Assembly: GCA_900770765.1 (NCBI GenBank)
Contig: CAAGLK010000129.1
Location: forward strand, 1-9,838
Direction of reading: 5' to 3'
Source: Helicobacteraceae bacterium
Lineage (GTDB): Bacteria; Campylobacterota; Campylobacteria; Campylobacterales; Helicobacteraceae
DNA length: 9,838 nt
In this document: piece after piece, positions 1-6,711 of the stretch
Layout of the letters: each line of letters begins with the position of its first letter
Position numbering within the stretch: position 1 is the stretch's first letter
Made by a program: the position numbers and the translations under genes
Notes under the pieces: generated by a model
Databases searched by the model: none
What the model saw: only the letters and a program-made list of their open reading frames with translations
What the model was told of the DNA's origin: nothing

Positions 1-25
1 TGCTCTACCACTGAGCTACTCCCGC
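1..25 (-). tRNA. tRNA-Gly, 5' part only (cut by window edge)
   Basis: Read on the minus strand the first 25 bases give a 7-nt acceptor strand GCGGGAG, the TA linker, and a complete D-arm (GCTC, loop, GAGC) with the usual AGTGGTA loop. This is the 5' third of a bacterial tRNA; the GCGGG acceptor start with this D-arm fits glycine tRNA best. The anticodon lies outside the window, so the amino acid is an inference from the 5' end alone. It is divergent from the thioredoxin-ftsY-radA operon. Confidence 0.85.
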
Positions 26-47
26 AAAAAGTAAAAAAAGAAATGGA

Positions 48-53
48 ATTATA
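48..53 (-). promoter_or_regulatory. -10 box for the tRNA-Gly gene
   Basis: On the minus strand a perfect TATAAT lies 22 bases upstream of the tRNA 5' end, which would put the transcription start about 15 bases before the mature tRNA. No clear -35 is visible; the upstream DNA is a run of A and T tracts, as is usual for sigma70 promoters in Helicobacter and Campylobacter. Confidence 0.5.
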
Positions 54-112
54 TCTACGCTTTTTTAAAAAATCTTTAAAAAATTAAAATTTTTAAAAAA
101 TATGACAATTTT

Positions 113-121
113 TGCTATAAT
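113..121 (+). promoter_or_regulatory. Extended -10 promoter for the thioredoxin-ftsY-radA operon
   Basis: TGCTATAAT contains an extended -10 (TGn) joined to a perfect TATAAT at 116-121, preceded by T-rich and A-rich tracts and no recognisable -35. The start of transcription is expected near 128, giving a leader of about 25 bases before the ATG at 153. The box lies downstream of the in-frame ATG at 102, which argues that 102 is not the real start of the first gene. Confidence 0.65.
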
Positions 122-152
122 TTGCCCTTTTAAATTATCAATAGGAAGCAAA

Positions 153-788
153 ATGAAATTTATAAAACTTAAATTATTTTTAGGATTCTTAAGTATTTGC
201 TTATTGTTTTTTGGCTGTGAAAAAGAACAAAAATTAGAAACAATAAAAGAAAAAAAGCAAGAAGTTTTAAAAAACTTGCAATTAAACGCAAATAATGGAG
301 AGTGGCTAATAATTAATCAAAAAGCAGCTCCAGAGCTTAATAACTTTAAAAATATCGCTCCACAAAAAAGAGAGATTTTAAAAGATTTAATAGTTACAAA
401 CGATAAAAAAAATATAAAGATTCTAGTATTTTTCACCACTTGGTGCGACCCTTGTAAAGGCATTTTGCCGCATTTAGAAAGTTTGCAAAATCAATTTGGT
501 GATGAAATTTCTTTTTATGGTATTGCTATTGATGATTTAGTAGGAGAGGTGCAAAATTTTAAGAGTGTTATGCAAGTTTTTAGCGAAGAAAATGAAGTTG
601 GGATTCCACTTGTTTTAGATGAAAATAGAGTTGCGTTGTTTAAAGCGCTTGGCGGAGTTGAAGGTGTGCCACTAATTGCTATGTATGATAAAAATGGAGC
701 TTATATTATCCATTATTTAGGTGCGATTCCAGAGGAGATGATTGAATTTGATTTATCGCAAAATATTTCTAAAGCAAAGGCGCAATAA
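153..788 (+). CDS. Thioredoxin-fold lipoprotein (TlpA/ResA-like thiol-disulfide protein)
   Basis: Encodes a 211-residue protein anchored outside the inner membrane. Residues 1-21 form a lipoprotein signal peptide (basic MKFIKLK, hydrophobic core, lipobox LFFGC with lipidated Cys22), followed by a charged Lys/Glu linker. The thioredoxin fold begins near residue 88 with the active site WCDPC (Cys98, Cys101), and the cis-proline is Pro173 in GVP. Such proteins reduce or oxidise periplasmic thiols, for example in cytochrome c maturation; the substrate here cannot be read. The ATG at 153 is chosen over an in-frame ATG at 102 because it has AGGAAG four bases upstream, begins the signal peptide and lies after the -10 box. 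It is first in an operon with ftsY (1-nt overlap). I recall a thioredoxin lipoprotein upstream of ftsY in C. jejuni as well. Confidence 0.88.
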   Translation: MKFIKLKLFLGFLSICLLFFGCEKEQKLETIKEKKQEVLKNLQLNANNGEWLIINQKAAPELNNFKNIAPQKREILKDLIVTNDKKNIKILVFFTTWCDPCKGILPHLESLQNQFGDEISFYGIAIDDLVGEVQNFKSVMQVFSEENEVGIPLVLDENRVALFKALGGVEGVPLIAMYDKNGAYIIHYLGAIPEEMIEFDLSQNISKAKAQ

Positions 789-1678
789 TGTTTAGTATTT
801 TTAAAAAAACACTACAAAAAACAACACAAAGCATAAAAGAGATTCTGCCAAAGGCACAAAAAAAGCTAAGCAAAGACGAGTTAGAGGAAATTTTAATCGC
901 TACTGATATGGATTATGATTTAGTGGAATTAATTTTATCTCCCTTAGGCGATGAAATAAGCAGAAATGAGCTTGAAGTGGCACTTTTACGACTTTTTAGA
1001 GGCGAGAGTTATTATGATAAAGTTAGAGCTAAGGAAGTTATAGAGAAGCCTTGTGTGGATTTGATTGTCGGCGTAAATGGTGCGGGCAAAACTACCACGA
1101 TAGCAAAATTAGCAAACTTATATAAAAAGCAGGGCAAAAGCGTCCTTTTAGGTGCTGGGGATACCTTTAGGGCTGCAGCAATTGAGCAGCTAAAAATGTG
1201 GGGAGAGCGGCTTTTAATCCCTGTTGTTTCTTCACAAAATGGGCATGACCCTAGTGCTGTGGCTTTTGATGCTATCACTTCTGCGGTGGCAAAAAATATG
1301 GATGCAGTAATTATTGACACTGCAGGAAGGATGCAAAATCAAAGTAATTTGCAACAAGAGCTAGAAAAAATAATGCGTATTTGTAATAAGGCACTAAATG
1401 GTGCGCCACATAGAAAAATCCTAGTGCTAGATGGCACACAAGGTAATGCTGCTCTAAATCAAGCACAAATTTTTAGTAAAACTCTAGGTGGCATTGATGG
1501 AGTTATTGTTACAAAGCTAGATGGCACAAGCAAGGGTGGAGCGATTTTTAGTATGATTTATACGCTAAAAGTGCCTATTTTATATATTGGAGTGGGAGAG
1601 GGAGCGGATGATTTAGTGCCTTTTGTGGAGGATTCTTATATTAAAACAATTTTGGATTCCATCTTTATAAATGGCTAA
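788..1678 (+). CDS. ftsY: Signal recognition particle receptor FtsY
   Basis: SRP receptor GTPase, 296 residues, which docks ribosome-SRP complexes at the inner membrane. The N domain covers about residues 1-85 and the G domain the rest. Visible motifs: P-loop GVNGAGKT (95-102), DTFRAAA (125-131), DTAGR (177-181), TKLDGTSKGG (242-251) and the closing GVGEGADDL (268-276). The long acidic A domain of E. coli FtsY is absent; the short basic N-terminus, with several Lys in the first 30 residues, probably mediates membrane contact. The start ATG overlaps the preceding stop in TAATG and has AAAGG seven bases upstream, so translation is probably coupled. Ffh would have the methionine-rich M domain, which is absent here, so the call is firm. 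Confidence 0.97.
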   Translation: MFSIFKKTLQKTTQSIKEILPKAQKKLSKDELEEILIATDMDYDLVELILSPLGDEISRNELEVALLRLFRGESYYDKVRAKEVIEKPCVDLIVGVNGAGKTTTIAKLANLYKKQGKSVLLGAGDTFRAAAIEQLKMWGERLLIPVVSSQNGHDPSAVAFDAITSAVAKNMDAVIIDTAGRMQNQSNLQQELEKIMRICNKALNGAPHRKILVLDGTQGNAALNQAQIFSKTLGGIDGVIVTKLDGTSKGGAIFSMIYTLKVPILYIGVGEGADDLVPFVEDSYIKTILDSIFING

Positions 1679-3014
1679 GAAAAAATTACAACTTTTTGAA
1701 TGTCAGCATTGCGGATTCCAAAGTGCTAAGTGGCTTGGGAAATGCTCTAATTGTGGGGCGTGGGAGAGCTTTTTAGAATTAAAGCAAGAGCAAATTGAAG
1801 CATTTAAAGCGGTGGAATCTTTAAGCGGCGTAAAAGTTTCACGCATTACAGAAGTGCAAAAAGAGGAGTTTGTGCGATTTAGCTCAGGAGAGAGTGAGCT
1901 TGATATTGTGCTTGGCGGCGGAATCGTGCTTGGCGGCTTGTATTTAGTTGGCGGAAGCCCTGGAGTTGGAAAATCTACACTTTTATTAAAAATCTCTAGC
2001 AATCTTGCAAAAAGTGGTAAAGAAGTGCTTTATGTAAGCGGCGAAGAGAGTGCTTCACAGATTAAAATGCGAGCCGAGCGACTTTTAGCACTAGATGAAA
2101 ATTTATTTTTACTAAATGCTATAAAATTAGAAGAGATTCTAAGCGCTATTAAAGGACAAAAATACGCAATGGTCGTAATTGATAGTATTCAAACGCTTTA
2201 TAGCGAAGAGATTACTTCAAGCCCTGGAAGCGTCTCGCAAGTTAGAGCAGTAACTTTTGAGCTTATGCGACTTGCTAAAGAGTGTGGAATCTGCATTTTT
2301 ATAATAGGGCATATTACAAAGGACGGGGCTATTGCTGGACCTAGAATCCTAGAGCATATGGTGGATTGTGTGCTGTATTTTGAGGGGGATTCTAGCAGGG
2401 AGTTAAGATTTTTAAGAGGGTTTAAAAATCGCTTTGGAAATACAAGCGAGATTGGAATCTTTGAGATGAAAAGTAATGGACTAGTGGGAGCAAAGGAAGC
2501 CTCTAAAATATTTTTTGCACAAAAGACTTCAAATCCAGGAAGTGCATTAAGTGTAGTGTTAGAGGGCTCTCGTGCTTTAGTGCTAGAGGTGCAAGCCTTA
2601 GTTAGCGATTGTGCTTATGGAGTGGCGAAGCGCTCTTGCACAGGCTTTGACTCTAACCGCTTAAATATGATTTTAGCCCTTTTAGAGAGAAAACTTGAGA
2701 TTCCACTTAATCGCTATGATGTGTTTATTAATATCACAGGTGGGATTAAAATTGTAGAGACAGCGGCGGACTTAGCCATTGTCGCAGCGATTCTTTCTAG
2801 TTTTAGAAACCGCACTTTATCAAATACTAGTGTTTTTATTGGCGAGGTTAGCTTAGTGGGCGATATTAGAGAAGTGCCGAATATAGAACAAAGGCTAAAA
2901 GAGGCGATTTCGCTTGGAATCACAAATGCGATTCTACCCAAAAAGCCACAGCTAGATTTAAGTTTAAAATGCTTTGAGGTGCAAGAAGTTACAAAAATAA
3001 TTGATTGGATGTAA
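1671..3014 (+). CDS. radA: DNA repair and recombination ATPase RadA
   Basis: RadA (Sms), 447 residues, a RecA-like ATPase that helps process recombination intermediates and, in transformable bacteria, branch migration during DNA uptake. Order: C4 zinc finger (Cys11, Cys14, Cys25, Cys28); RecA-like core with Walker A GGSPGVGKST (94-103), Walker B VVIDS (168-172) and the RadA signature KNRFG (252-256); and a Lon-protease-like C-terminal domain from about residue 290. The length matches the family. The ATG lies inside the end of ftsY (8-nt overlap) with no good Shine-Dalgarno, suggesting translational coupling. It is the last gene of the operon and runs head-on into recO, its stop lying 9 bases from the recO stop. 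Confidence 0.97.
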   Translation: MAKKKLQLFECQHCGFQSAKWLGKCSNCGAWESFLELKQEQIEAFKAVESLSGVKVSRITEVQKEEFVRFSSGESELDIVLGGGIVLGGLYLVGGSPGVGKSTLLLKISSNLAKSGKEVLYVSGEESASQIKMRAERLLALDENLFLLNAIKLEEILSAIKGQKYAMVVIDSIQTLYSEEITSSPGSVSQVRAVTFELMRLAKECGICIFIIGHITKDGAIAGPRILEHMVDCVLYFEGDSSRELRFLRGFKNRFGNTSEIGIFEMKSNGLVGAKEASKIFFAQKTSNPGSALSVVLEGSRALVLEVQALVSDCAYGVAKRSCTGFDSNRLNMILALLERKLEIPLNRYDVFINITGGIKIVETAADLAIVAAILSSFRNRTLSNTSVFIGEVSLVGDIREVPNIEQRLKEAISLGITNAILPKKPQLDLSLKCFEVQEVTKIIDWM

Positions 3015-3015
3015 G

Positions 3016-3051
3016 ATGGAATCTTATAATCCTAACATCAAAAGATTCCAT
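3016..3051. terminator. Possible bidirectional hairpin between radA and recO
   Basis: A perfect 10-bp inverted repeat, ATGGAATCTT at 3016-3025 and AAGATTCCAT at 3042-3051, with a 16-base loop. It begins right after the radA stop and its right arm lies in the last codons of recO. It sits where a shared terminator for two convergent operons would be expected, but the stem has only three G-C pairs and no T-run follows on either strand, so termination is a guess. Both arms carry the over-represented 9-mer TGGAATCTT. Confidence 0.35.
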
Positions 3052-3635
3052 AAATTATCCACTTCATAATCTTCTAAAAACTCTCCCTTGCAATCTAGCC
3101 ATTGCCTAATATTATCTTGTCTAAATAACACCCCATTTAAGCAGCCTTTATGCCCACACACTAGCCCACGCCCTAAAACTACTTCATTTAGAAGTGGCTT
3201 TTCACACATTAGACAAGTTTGTAAAGAGTTATTTCGCCCCTCAAATTGCAATAACTTTGCATAAAGGTTCAAAATCGCCCTTTTTGGATTCTCTTTATTT
3301 AGTCGCTTAGCACCCTCTTCTAAATGTGTAAAATAAAAAGAATCTAGCGTTACAATATCCTTTAAATGCGTATTTAAAAGACTTAAATACTGCTGCCAAA
3401 AATAGCGTATATAAGGCTCTTTTTCCCATATAAATGCTAAATGCAGTGGCTCTCTTAACTTGCCTATTTCTTTTAAATCTTTTTCAATGCAAAAGTCAAT
3501 TTTATGCCCTAAATGCACGATGCTATGCCTAGCTCCATAAAAGCGATAAAGTGTATAAAGCTGCTTTTTAGTTAGAATCCTAACGATTAAATCCTCATCT
3601 CTTACATGATTTGTGCTTAAAATATAGCCTTGCAA
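3024..3635 (-). CDS. recO: Recombination mediator RecO (short campylobacterote form)
   Basis: A 203-residue protein assigned to RecO, which loads RecA onto SSB-coated single strands together with RecR. The N-terminal OB-fold region (about 1-70) has the MQGYIL start and the LYRFYGARHSIVHLGHKIDF stretch I associate with Campylobacter and Helicobacter RecO. A zinc-finger-like cluster follows: Cys141, Cys144, Cys160, Cys165. It is shorter than the roughly 240 residues of E. coli RecO, as expected for this group. The start is TTG: the only upstream in-frame codons before the thiG stop contain no ATG or GTG, and the next internal Met is too far in. There is no convincing Shine-Dalgarno, so it probably depends on translation of thiG, which ends 21 bases before it. 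Last gene of the nnr-thiG-recO operon. Confidence 0.8.
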   Translation of the reverse strand: MQGYILSTNHVRDEDLIVRILTKKQLYTLYRFYGARHSIVHLGHKIDFCIEKDLKEIGKLREPLHLAFIWEKEPYIRYFWQQYLSLLNTHLKDIVTLDSFYFTHLEEGAKRLNKENPKRAILNLYAKLLQFEGRNNSLQTCLMCEKPLLNEVVLGRGLVCGHKGCLNGVLFRQDNIRQWLDCKGEFLEDYEVDNLWNLLMLGL

Positions 3636-3656
3636 CGCTTTAAGATTCCACGCCCT

Positions 3657-4433
3657 TTAAAATTCCACCATACCAATTGTAGGCGAACTTGCCGTAGCAT
3701 AGGGCTTTTTAGGGATTCTACCAGCTAAATAGCTAGCGCGACCAGCACGCACTGCATCACGCATTGCTTGTGCCATTAAAATAGGATTCTTAGCTTGTGC
3801 TATTGCGGTATTTGTAAGCACAGCATCCGCGCCAAGCTCCATAGCAATGGCGGCATCACTAGCACACCCTACGCCTGCATCTACGATAAGTGGAATCTTA
3901 ATCGCATCTTTAATAAAGGCTATATTATAGCGATTTTGGATTCCAAGCCCACTTCCTATTGGCGCAGCAAGGGGCATAATAGCACTAGCTCCAGCATTTT
4001 CTAAATTTTTTGCAAAAATTGGGTCATCATTTGTATAAGCTAGCACACAAAAGCCCTCTTTAGCTAGAATCTCACACGCCTTAAGCGTCTCTAGCACATC
4101 TGGATAAAGTGTCTTTTGCGTATCGCCTATAATTTCAAGTTTTATAAAGTTTATCCCTGTGGCTTCTTTTGTAAGTCTAAAAAGCGTTATAGCTTCTTCT
4201 GCTTTAGTGCAGCCAGCGGAATTTGGTAAAAATTCCACTCCGCTTCCTTTAAAATAATCAAGTAAATTTTCTTCATTAGGATTTGTTATATTTACTCGTC
4301 TAACTGCCACGGTTATCATCTGCGCTTGTGCTGCCATTGTCGCTTCAAAAGTGGTTTTAAAGTCCTTATACTTTCCGCTACCGACAATTAAGCGGCTTTT
4401 AAAACTTTTATTACCGATTATTAAATTATCCAT
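3657..4433 (-). CDS. thiG: Thiazole synthase ThiG
   Basis: ThiG, 258 residues, builds the thiazole phosphate ring of thiamine from deoxyxylulose 5-phosphate, dehydroglycine and sulfur carried on the ThiS C-terminus. It is a TIM barrel. Visible features: the Schiff-base lysine Lys98 in FIKLEIIGD, phosphate-binding loops around GSGLGIQN (160-167) and VDAGVGCASDAA (184-195), and the C-terminal ASSPTIGMVEF. The length is typical. A strong AAAAGGAG lies seven bases upstream of the ATG (4441-4448 on the plus strand). No thiS, thiF, thiH or thiO gene is nearby, so the sulfur carrier and glycine/tyrosine-processing partners must be elsewhere if the pathway works. No TPP riboswitch was seen upstream. 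It lies 21 bases after nnr and 21 bases before recO. Confidence 0.95.
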   Translation of the reverse strand: MDNLIIGNKSFKSRLIVGSGKYKDFKTTFEATMAAQAQMITVAVRRVNITNPNEENLLDYFKGSGVEFLPNSAGCTKAEEAITLFRLTKEATGINFIKLEIIGDTQKTLYPDVLETLKACEILAKEGFCVLAYTNDDPIFAKNLENAGASAIMPLAAPIGSGLGIQNRYNIAFIKDAIKIPLIVDAGVGCASDAAIAMELGADAVLTNTAIAQAKNPILMAQAMRDAVRAGRASYLAGRIPKKPYATASSPTIGMVEF

Positions 4434-4454
4434 TTTATTACTCCTTTTAAAATC

Positions 4455-5897
4455 TTAAATGTATCGCAACTCTTTAATTAAATCAAGTGGCGTTAGGGAA
4501 AAATTATTATGTTTTTTTACAAATCGTTTAGCACATAAGCTATGAGTTAAAACGCCATTAATAGCGGAATCTAGCGGCGTGTAGCGTTGTGCTAAATAGC
4601 TAGCTATGATTCCAGCTAGCACATCACCGCTACCGCCCTTGCTTAGTGCATTATTTGCAAATGGATTAATGTAAATATTTTCATTTTTTGCAATAATGCT
4701 AAAAGCGCCCTTTAGCACTAGCACCGCCTTAGGATAGGCTTTAGAGAACTCTAGCGCATAGTGGATTCTATTTTTTTGCAACTCTTGCGTAGTTATATTT
4801 GCCAAGTTTGTAACCTTTAGAATCTGCGTAAATTCCTTAGGATGCGGAGTTAAAATAATATTATCATATGTTAAAAAATCTAAAAATTTATTATGATAAA
4901 AAATATCCGCATCTAAAACTAGTGGAATCTTAAGCGGTATTGTAGGTAGAGTGGATTTTGCTCCCAAACCCATTCCTAGCGCAATTGCACTTGTATTTTG
5001 CGGTATTTCTTTAGTTTGCATAATGCTAAATGGTAAGTTTTCTATAAACTTGTCTGAAACTATGCTTACAAGTCCAGCTCCAGCACTTAACGCACTTAAT
5101 GCACTTAGGATTCCAGCGCCGCTTTTTTCCCCTATCAAAACACTTAAATGACCAAAATCGCCCTTATTTGTGGCTTTATGCTTTCTTGTAGGCAGCACTA
5201 AATCGCTAATTTGCAATAAATTAATTTTAGATTCTAAGCTATTAAAAATATTAGTTGGAATCCCTAGTGATATTAGCTTTACTTTCCCTACAAAATCCGC
5301 GGTGGAATCTAAAAATAAAGCGCATTTTAACGCCCCCATACTAAGCGTGAAATCTGCCTTAAAGGCTATGCTAGTAATCTCGCCGTTTTTTGCGATTCCG
5401 CTTGATATATCACAAGCTATTTTTAAGCACTCCATTTTATTTATTTCTTGCAAAATATGCTTTGTAGAAGAATCTAACTCTCCTTTAAACCCAGCACCAA
5501 AGATTCCATCTATAACACAAGATATTTTTAAAGATTCCACTTTTTCTAAAGATTTTATAAACTTAATTTTATCTTTATGTGCTTCATTAATCGCTTTTAT
5601 TCTCTCTAGCTGTGCTTTATTTAACGCACTTTTTGACTCGCTACATAAAAATATAAAAATATTAAACGCTTCACTTGCCATCCTAGCTAACGCTAACACA
5701 TCCGCGCCATTATCGCCACTGCCAACAAGGAGTAAAAGTGTAGGCTTTTTACCCTTTTTTAAAGGTTTTTTAAACTTTTTTTGCAAAAAGGCAAATATCC
5801 CACAAGCAGCATTTTCCATTAAAATCTCACTTGGAATCTTAAAAGTTTTTACTGCATTTAAATCTAGCTCTTTTGTGGTAAAAAATAATTTTTGCAT
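4455..5897 (-). CDS. nnr: Bifunctional NAD(P)HX epimerase / dehydratase
   Basis: A 480-residue fusion that repairs hydrated NADH and NADPH. Residues 1 to about 220 are the YjeF_N epimerase: substrate-loop region GSGDNGADVLALAR (59-72), DGIFGAGFKG (130-139) and DISSG (163-167). Residues from about 235 are the ribokinase-like ADP/ATP-dependent dehydratase: KGDFGH (245-250), LTPHPKEF (349-356) and the anion-hole motif GGSGDVLAG (421-429). The dehydratase motifs are canonical; the epimerase ones are a little divergent (DNGAD where NNGGD is usual, DISSG for DxPSG). The ATG at 5897 is preferred because it has AAGGTGG six to seven bases upstream and begins the conserved domain. An in-frame ATG at 6002 would add 35 basic, hydrophobic residues, without a Shine-Dalgarno. 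First gene of the nnr-thiG-recO operon; no clear promoter was identified. Confidence 0.93.
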   Translation of the reverse strand: MQKLFFTTKELDLNAVKTFKIPSEILMENAACGIFAFLQKKFKKPLKKGKKPTLLLLVGSGDNGADVLALARMASEAFNIFIFLCSESKSALNKAQLERIKAINEAHKDKIKFIKSLEKVESLKISCVIDGIFGAGFKGELDSSTKHILQEINKMECLKIACDISSGIAKNGEITSIAFKADFTLSMGALKCALFLDSTADFVGKVKLISLGIPTNIFNSLESKINLLQISDLVLPTRKHKATNKGDFGHLSVLIGEKSGAGILSALSALSAGAGLVSIVSDKFIENLPFSIMQTKEIPQNTSAIALGMGLGAKSTLPTIPLKIPLVLDADIFYHNKFLDFLTYDNIILTPHPKEFTQILKVTNLANITTQELQKNRIHYALEFSKAYPKAVLVLKGAFSIIAKNENIYINPFANNALSKGGSGDVLAGIIASYLAQRYTPLDSAINGVLTHSLCAKRFVKKHNNFSLTPLDLIKELRYI

Positions 5898-6103
5898 AGC
5901 CCCACCTTGAAAAAATAAGCGGAATCTTAAAAAAAAGCCTTTAAGAGTTAGCTTAAATGGCGTTAGCCAAAATCCATGTTTATTTTTAAAAAGATTTAAC
6001 ATAAAAGCGGTTTTTAATAAATATTCTCCATCCCATAAAAGTAAGTTAGAATCTAAAAGCTGCTTATTTTTTCAGTGCTTAACTAGTATCTCTTAAATTT
6101 TTT

Positions 6104-6350
6104 TCATAGTTTTTTAATTAAAACCAGTAAAACTTTATCTCTATTATTGTGCCTAAACTTATATTCTTTTAAAAGGTAAACAAAATTTTCGCCATTTAAA
6201 CCTTTAAATTTATGTAAGCGTTTTTTAGCATAGTCACAGAAATTTTCAATGCAAAATATAATAAAGTCTATGATATTGATAGTTATTGTAAATAAGTTTT
6301 TTAAATATTGCTATTTTAGAGGTAGCAAAAATTGTAAGATTTACAAACAT
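6104..6350 (-). pseudogene. Remnant of an IS1595-family (IS1016/ISXO2-like) transposase, 3' end
   Basis: Translating the minus strand from 6250 to the TGA at 6104-6106 gives IENFCDYAKKRLHKFKGL, then ENFVYLLKEYKFRHN and a Leu/Lys-rich tail. This matches the C-terminal signature of IS1595-family transposases (roughly NGIENFW, AKRRL, KFNGI, FYLHLKECEFRFN), with the usual Trp replaced by Cys. Just upstream, in another frame (6350-6246), comes KKLIYNNYQYHRL, which fits the region ending GY.HYRINH that precedes this motif in the family. The two pieces are joined by a frame change and the intervening HING is lost. The N-terminal half with its DNA-binding region, and an intact DDE active site, are not recognisable, so this is a decayed fragment that cannot make transposase. 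Family assignment rests on motif memory. Confidence 0.65.
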
Positions 6351-6581
6351 TTCACACTCAACAATTAATAAAATCTTTAAATAATTAGAATTTTAATGTT
6401 TATAATCTTGCAAAAAATTTCAAAACAAGCAAAGCAAAGTTTCTTTAGAAAAATTTAAAGCAGAAATCATATAAAAGGAAGTAAGTTTTTTACTTCATCG
6501 CTTTATATTGCGATATTGATTTGATGAATGAAAAGTTTTATTGTTTGTATTGAATATTTTAAAGTAAAATTGTTAATATTT

Positions 6582-6626
6582 TTTGTCATTACGAGTCTTA
6601 TGGAAACTCGCCTATTTGTCATCGCT
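6582..6626. repeat. Possible small palindromic dispersed repeat
   Basis: The octamer TTTGTCAT occurs at 6582-6589 and again at 6615-6622, each followed by a related tail (TACGAGT and CGCTAAGT). Between them lies a small hairpin, CGAGT at 6592-6596 with ACTCG at 6606-6610. The pattern resembles the GTCATTGCGAG-type intergenic palindromic repeats found in several bacteria, but only this copy lies in the window, so dispersal cannot be shown. Confidence 0.3.
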
Positions 6627-6711
6627 AAGTCTTGTTTTATAAATCATAGCACATATATCCATCACTCACTAACGCTTTTCAAATACACAATGCAGGAATT
6701 TTTACACTCCG

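Larger units (their letters stand above)
5898..6711. other. Gene-poor AT-rich region between nnr and prfA
   Basis: About 0.8 kb without an intact gene. From left to right it holds the nnr leader (with an in-frame but probably untranslated 35-codon extension up to 6002), the transposase remnant at about 6104-6350, a perfect 7-bp inverted repeat GAAGTAA / TTACTTC with a 5-base loop at 6478-6496 (no T-run after it), and the paired TTTGTCAT motif at 6582-6626. Open frames here, including a 92-codon plus-strand one that runs into the end of prfA, show no protein-like features. It looks like a site where mobile DNA has landed and decayed. Confidence 0.6.

Noticed and set aside
102..152. ATG at 102 as the start of the thioredoxin lipoprotein
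   Set aside because: It lies upstream of the TATAAT box, has no ribosome binding site, and would place 17 residues before a clear lipoprotein signal peptide.
4434..4454. Possible TPP riboswitch before thiG
   Set aside because: The gap to nnr is only 21 bases, and no conserved thi-box such as CTGAGA was seen there or upstream of nnr.
5170..5910. A 246-codon plus-strand open frame opposite nnr
   Set aside because: It lies wholly antisense to the well-supported Nnr coding region and its protein is low-complexity and Ser/Ile/Leu-rich, as expected for a shadow frame.
5908..6074. A 13-base inverted repeat (TGAAAAAATAAGC at 5908-5920, its complement at 6062-6074) as possible element ends
   Set aside because: It is AT-rich and a match of this length is expected once or twice by chance in a window this size; no target duplication was seen.
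6351..6480. N-terminal half of the IS1595 transposase upstream of the remnant
   Set aside because: Short minus-strand pieces such as ISALNFSKETL are suggestive, but no family motif could be matched with confidence.
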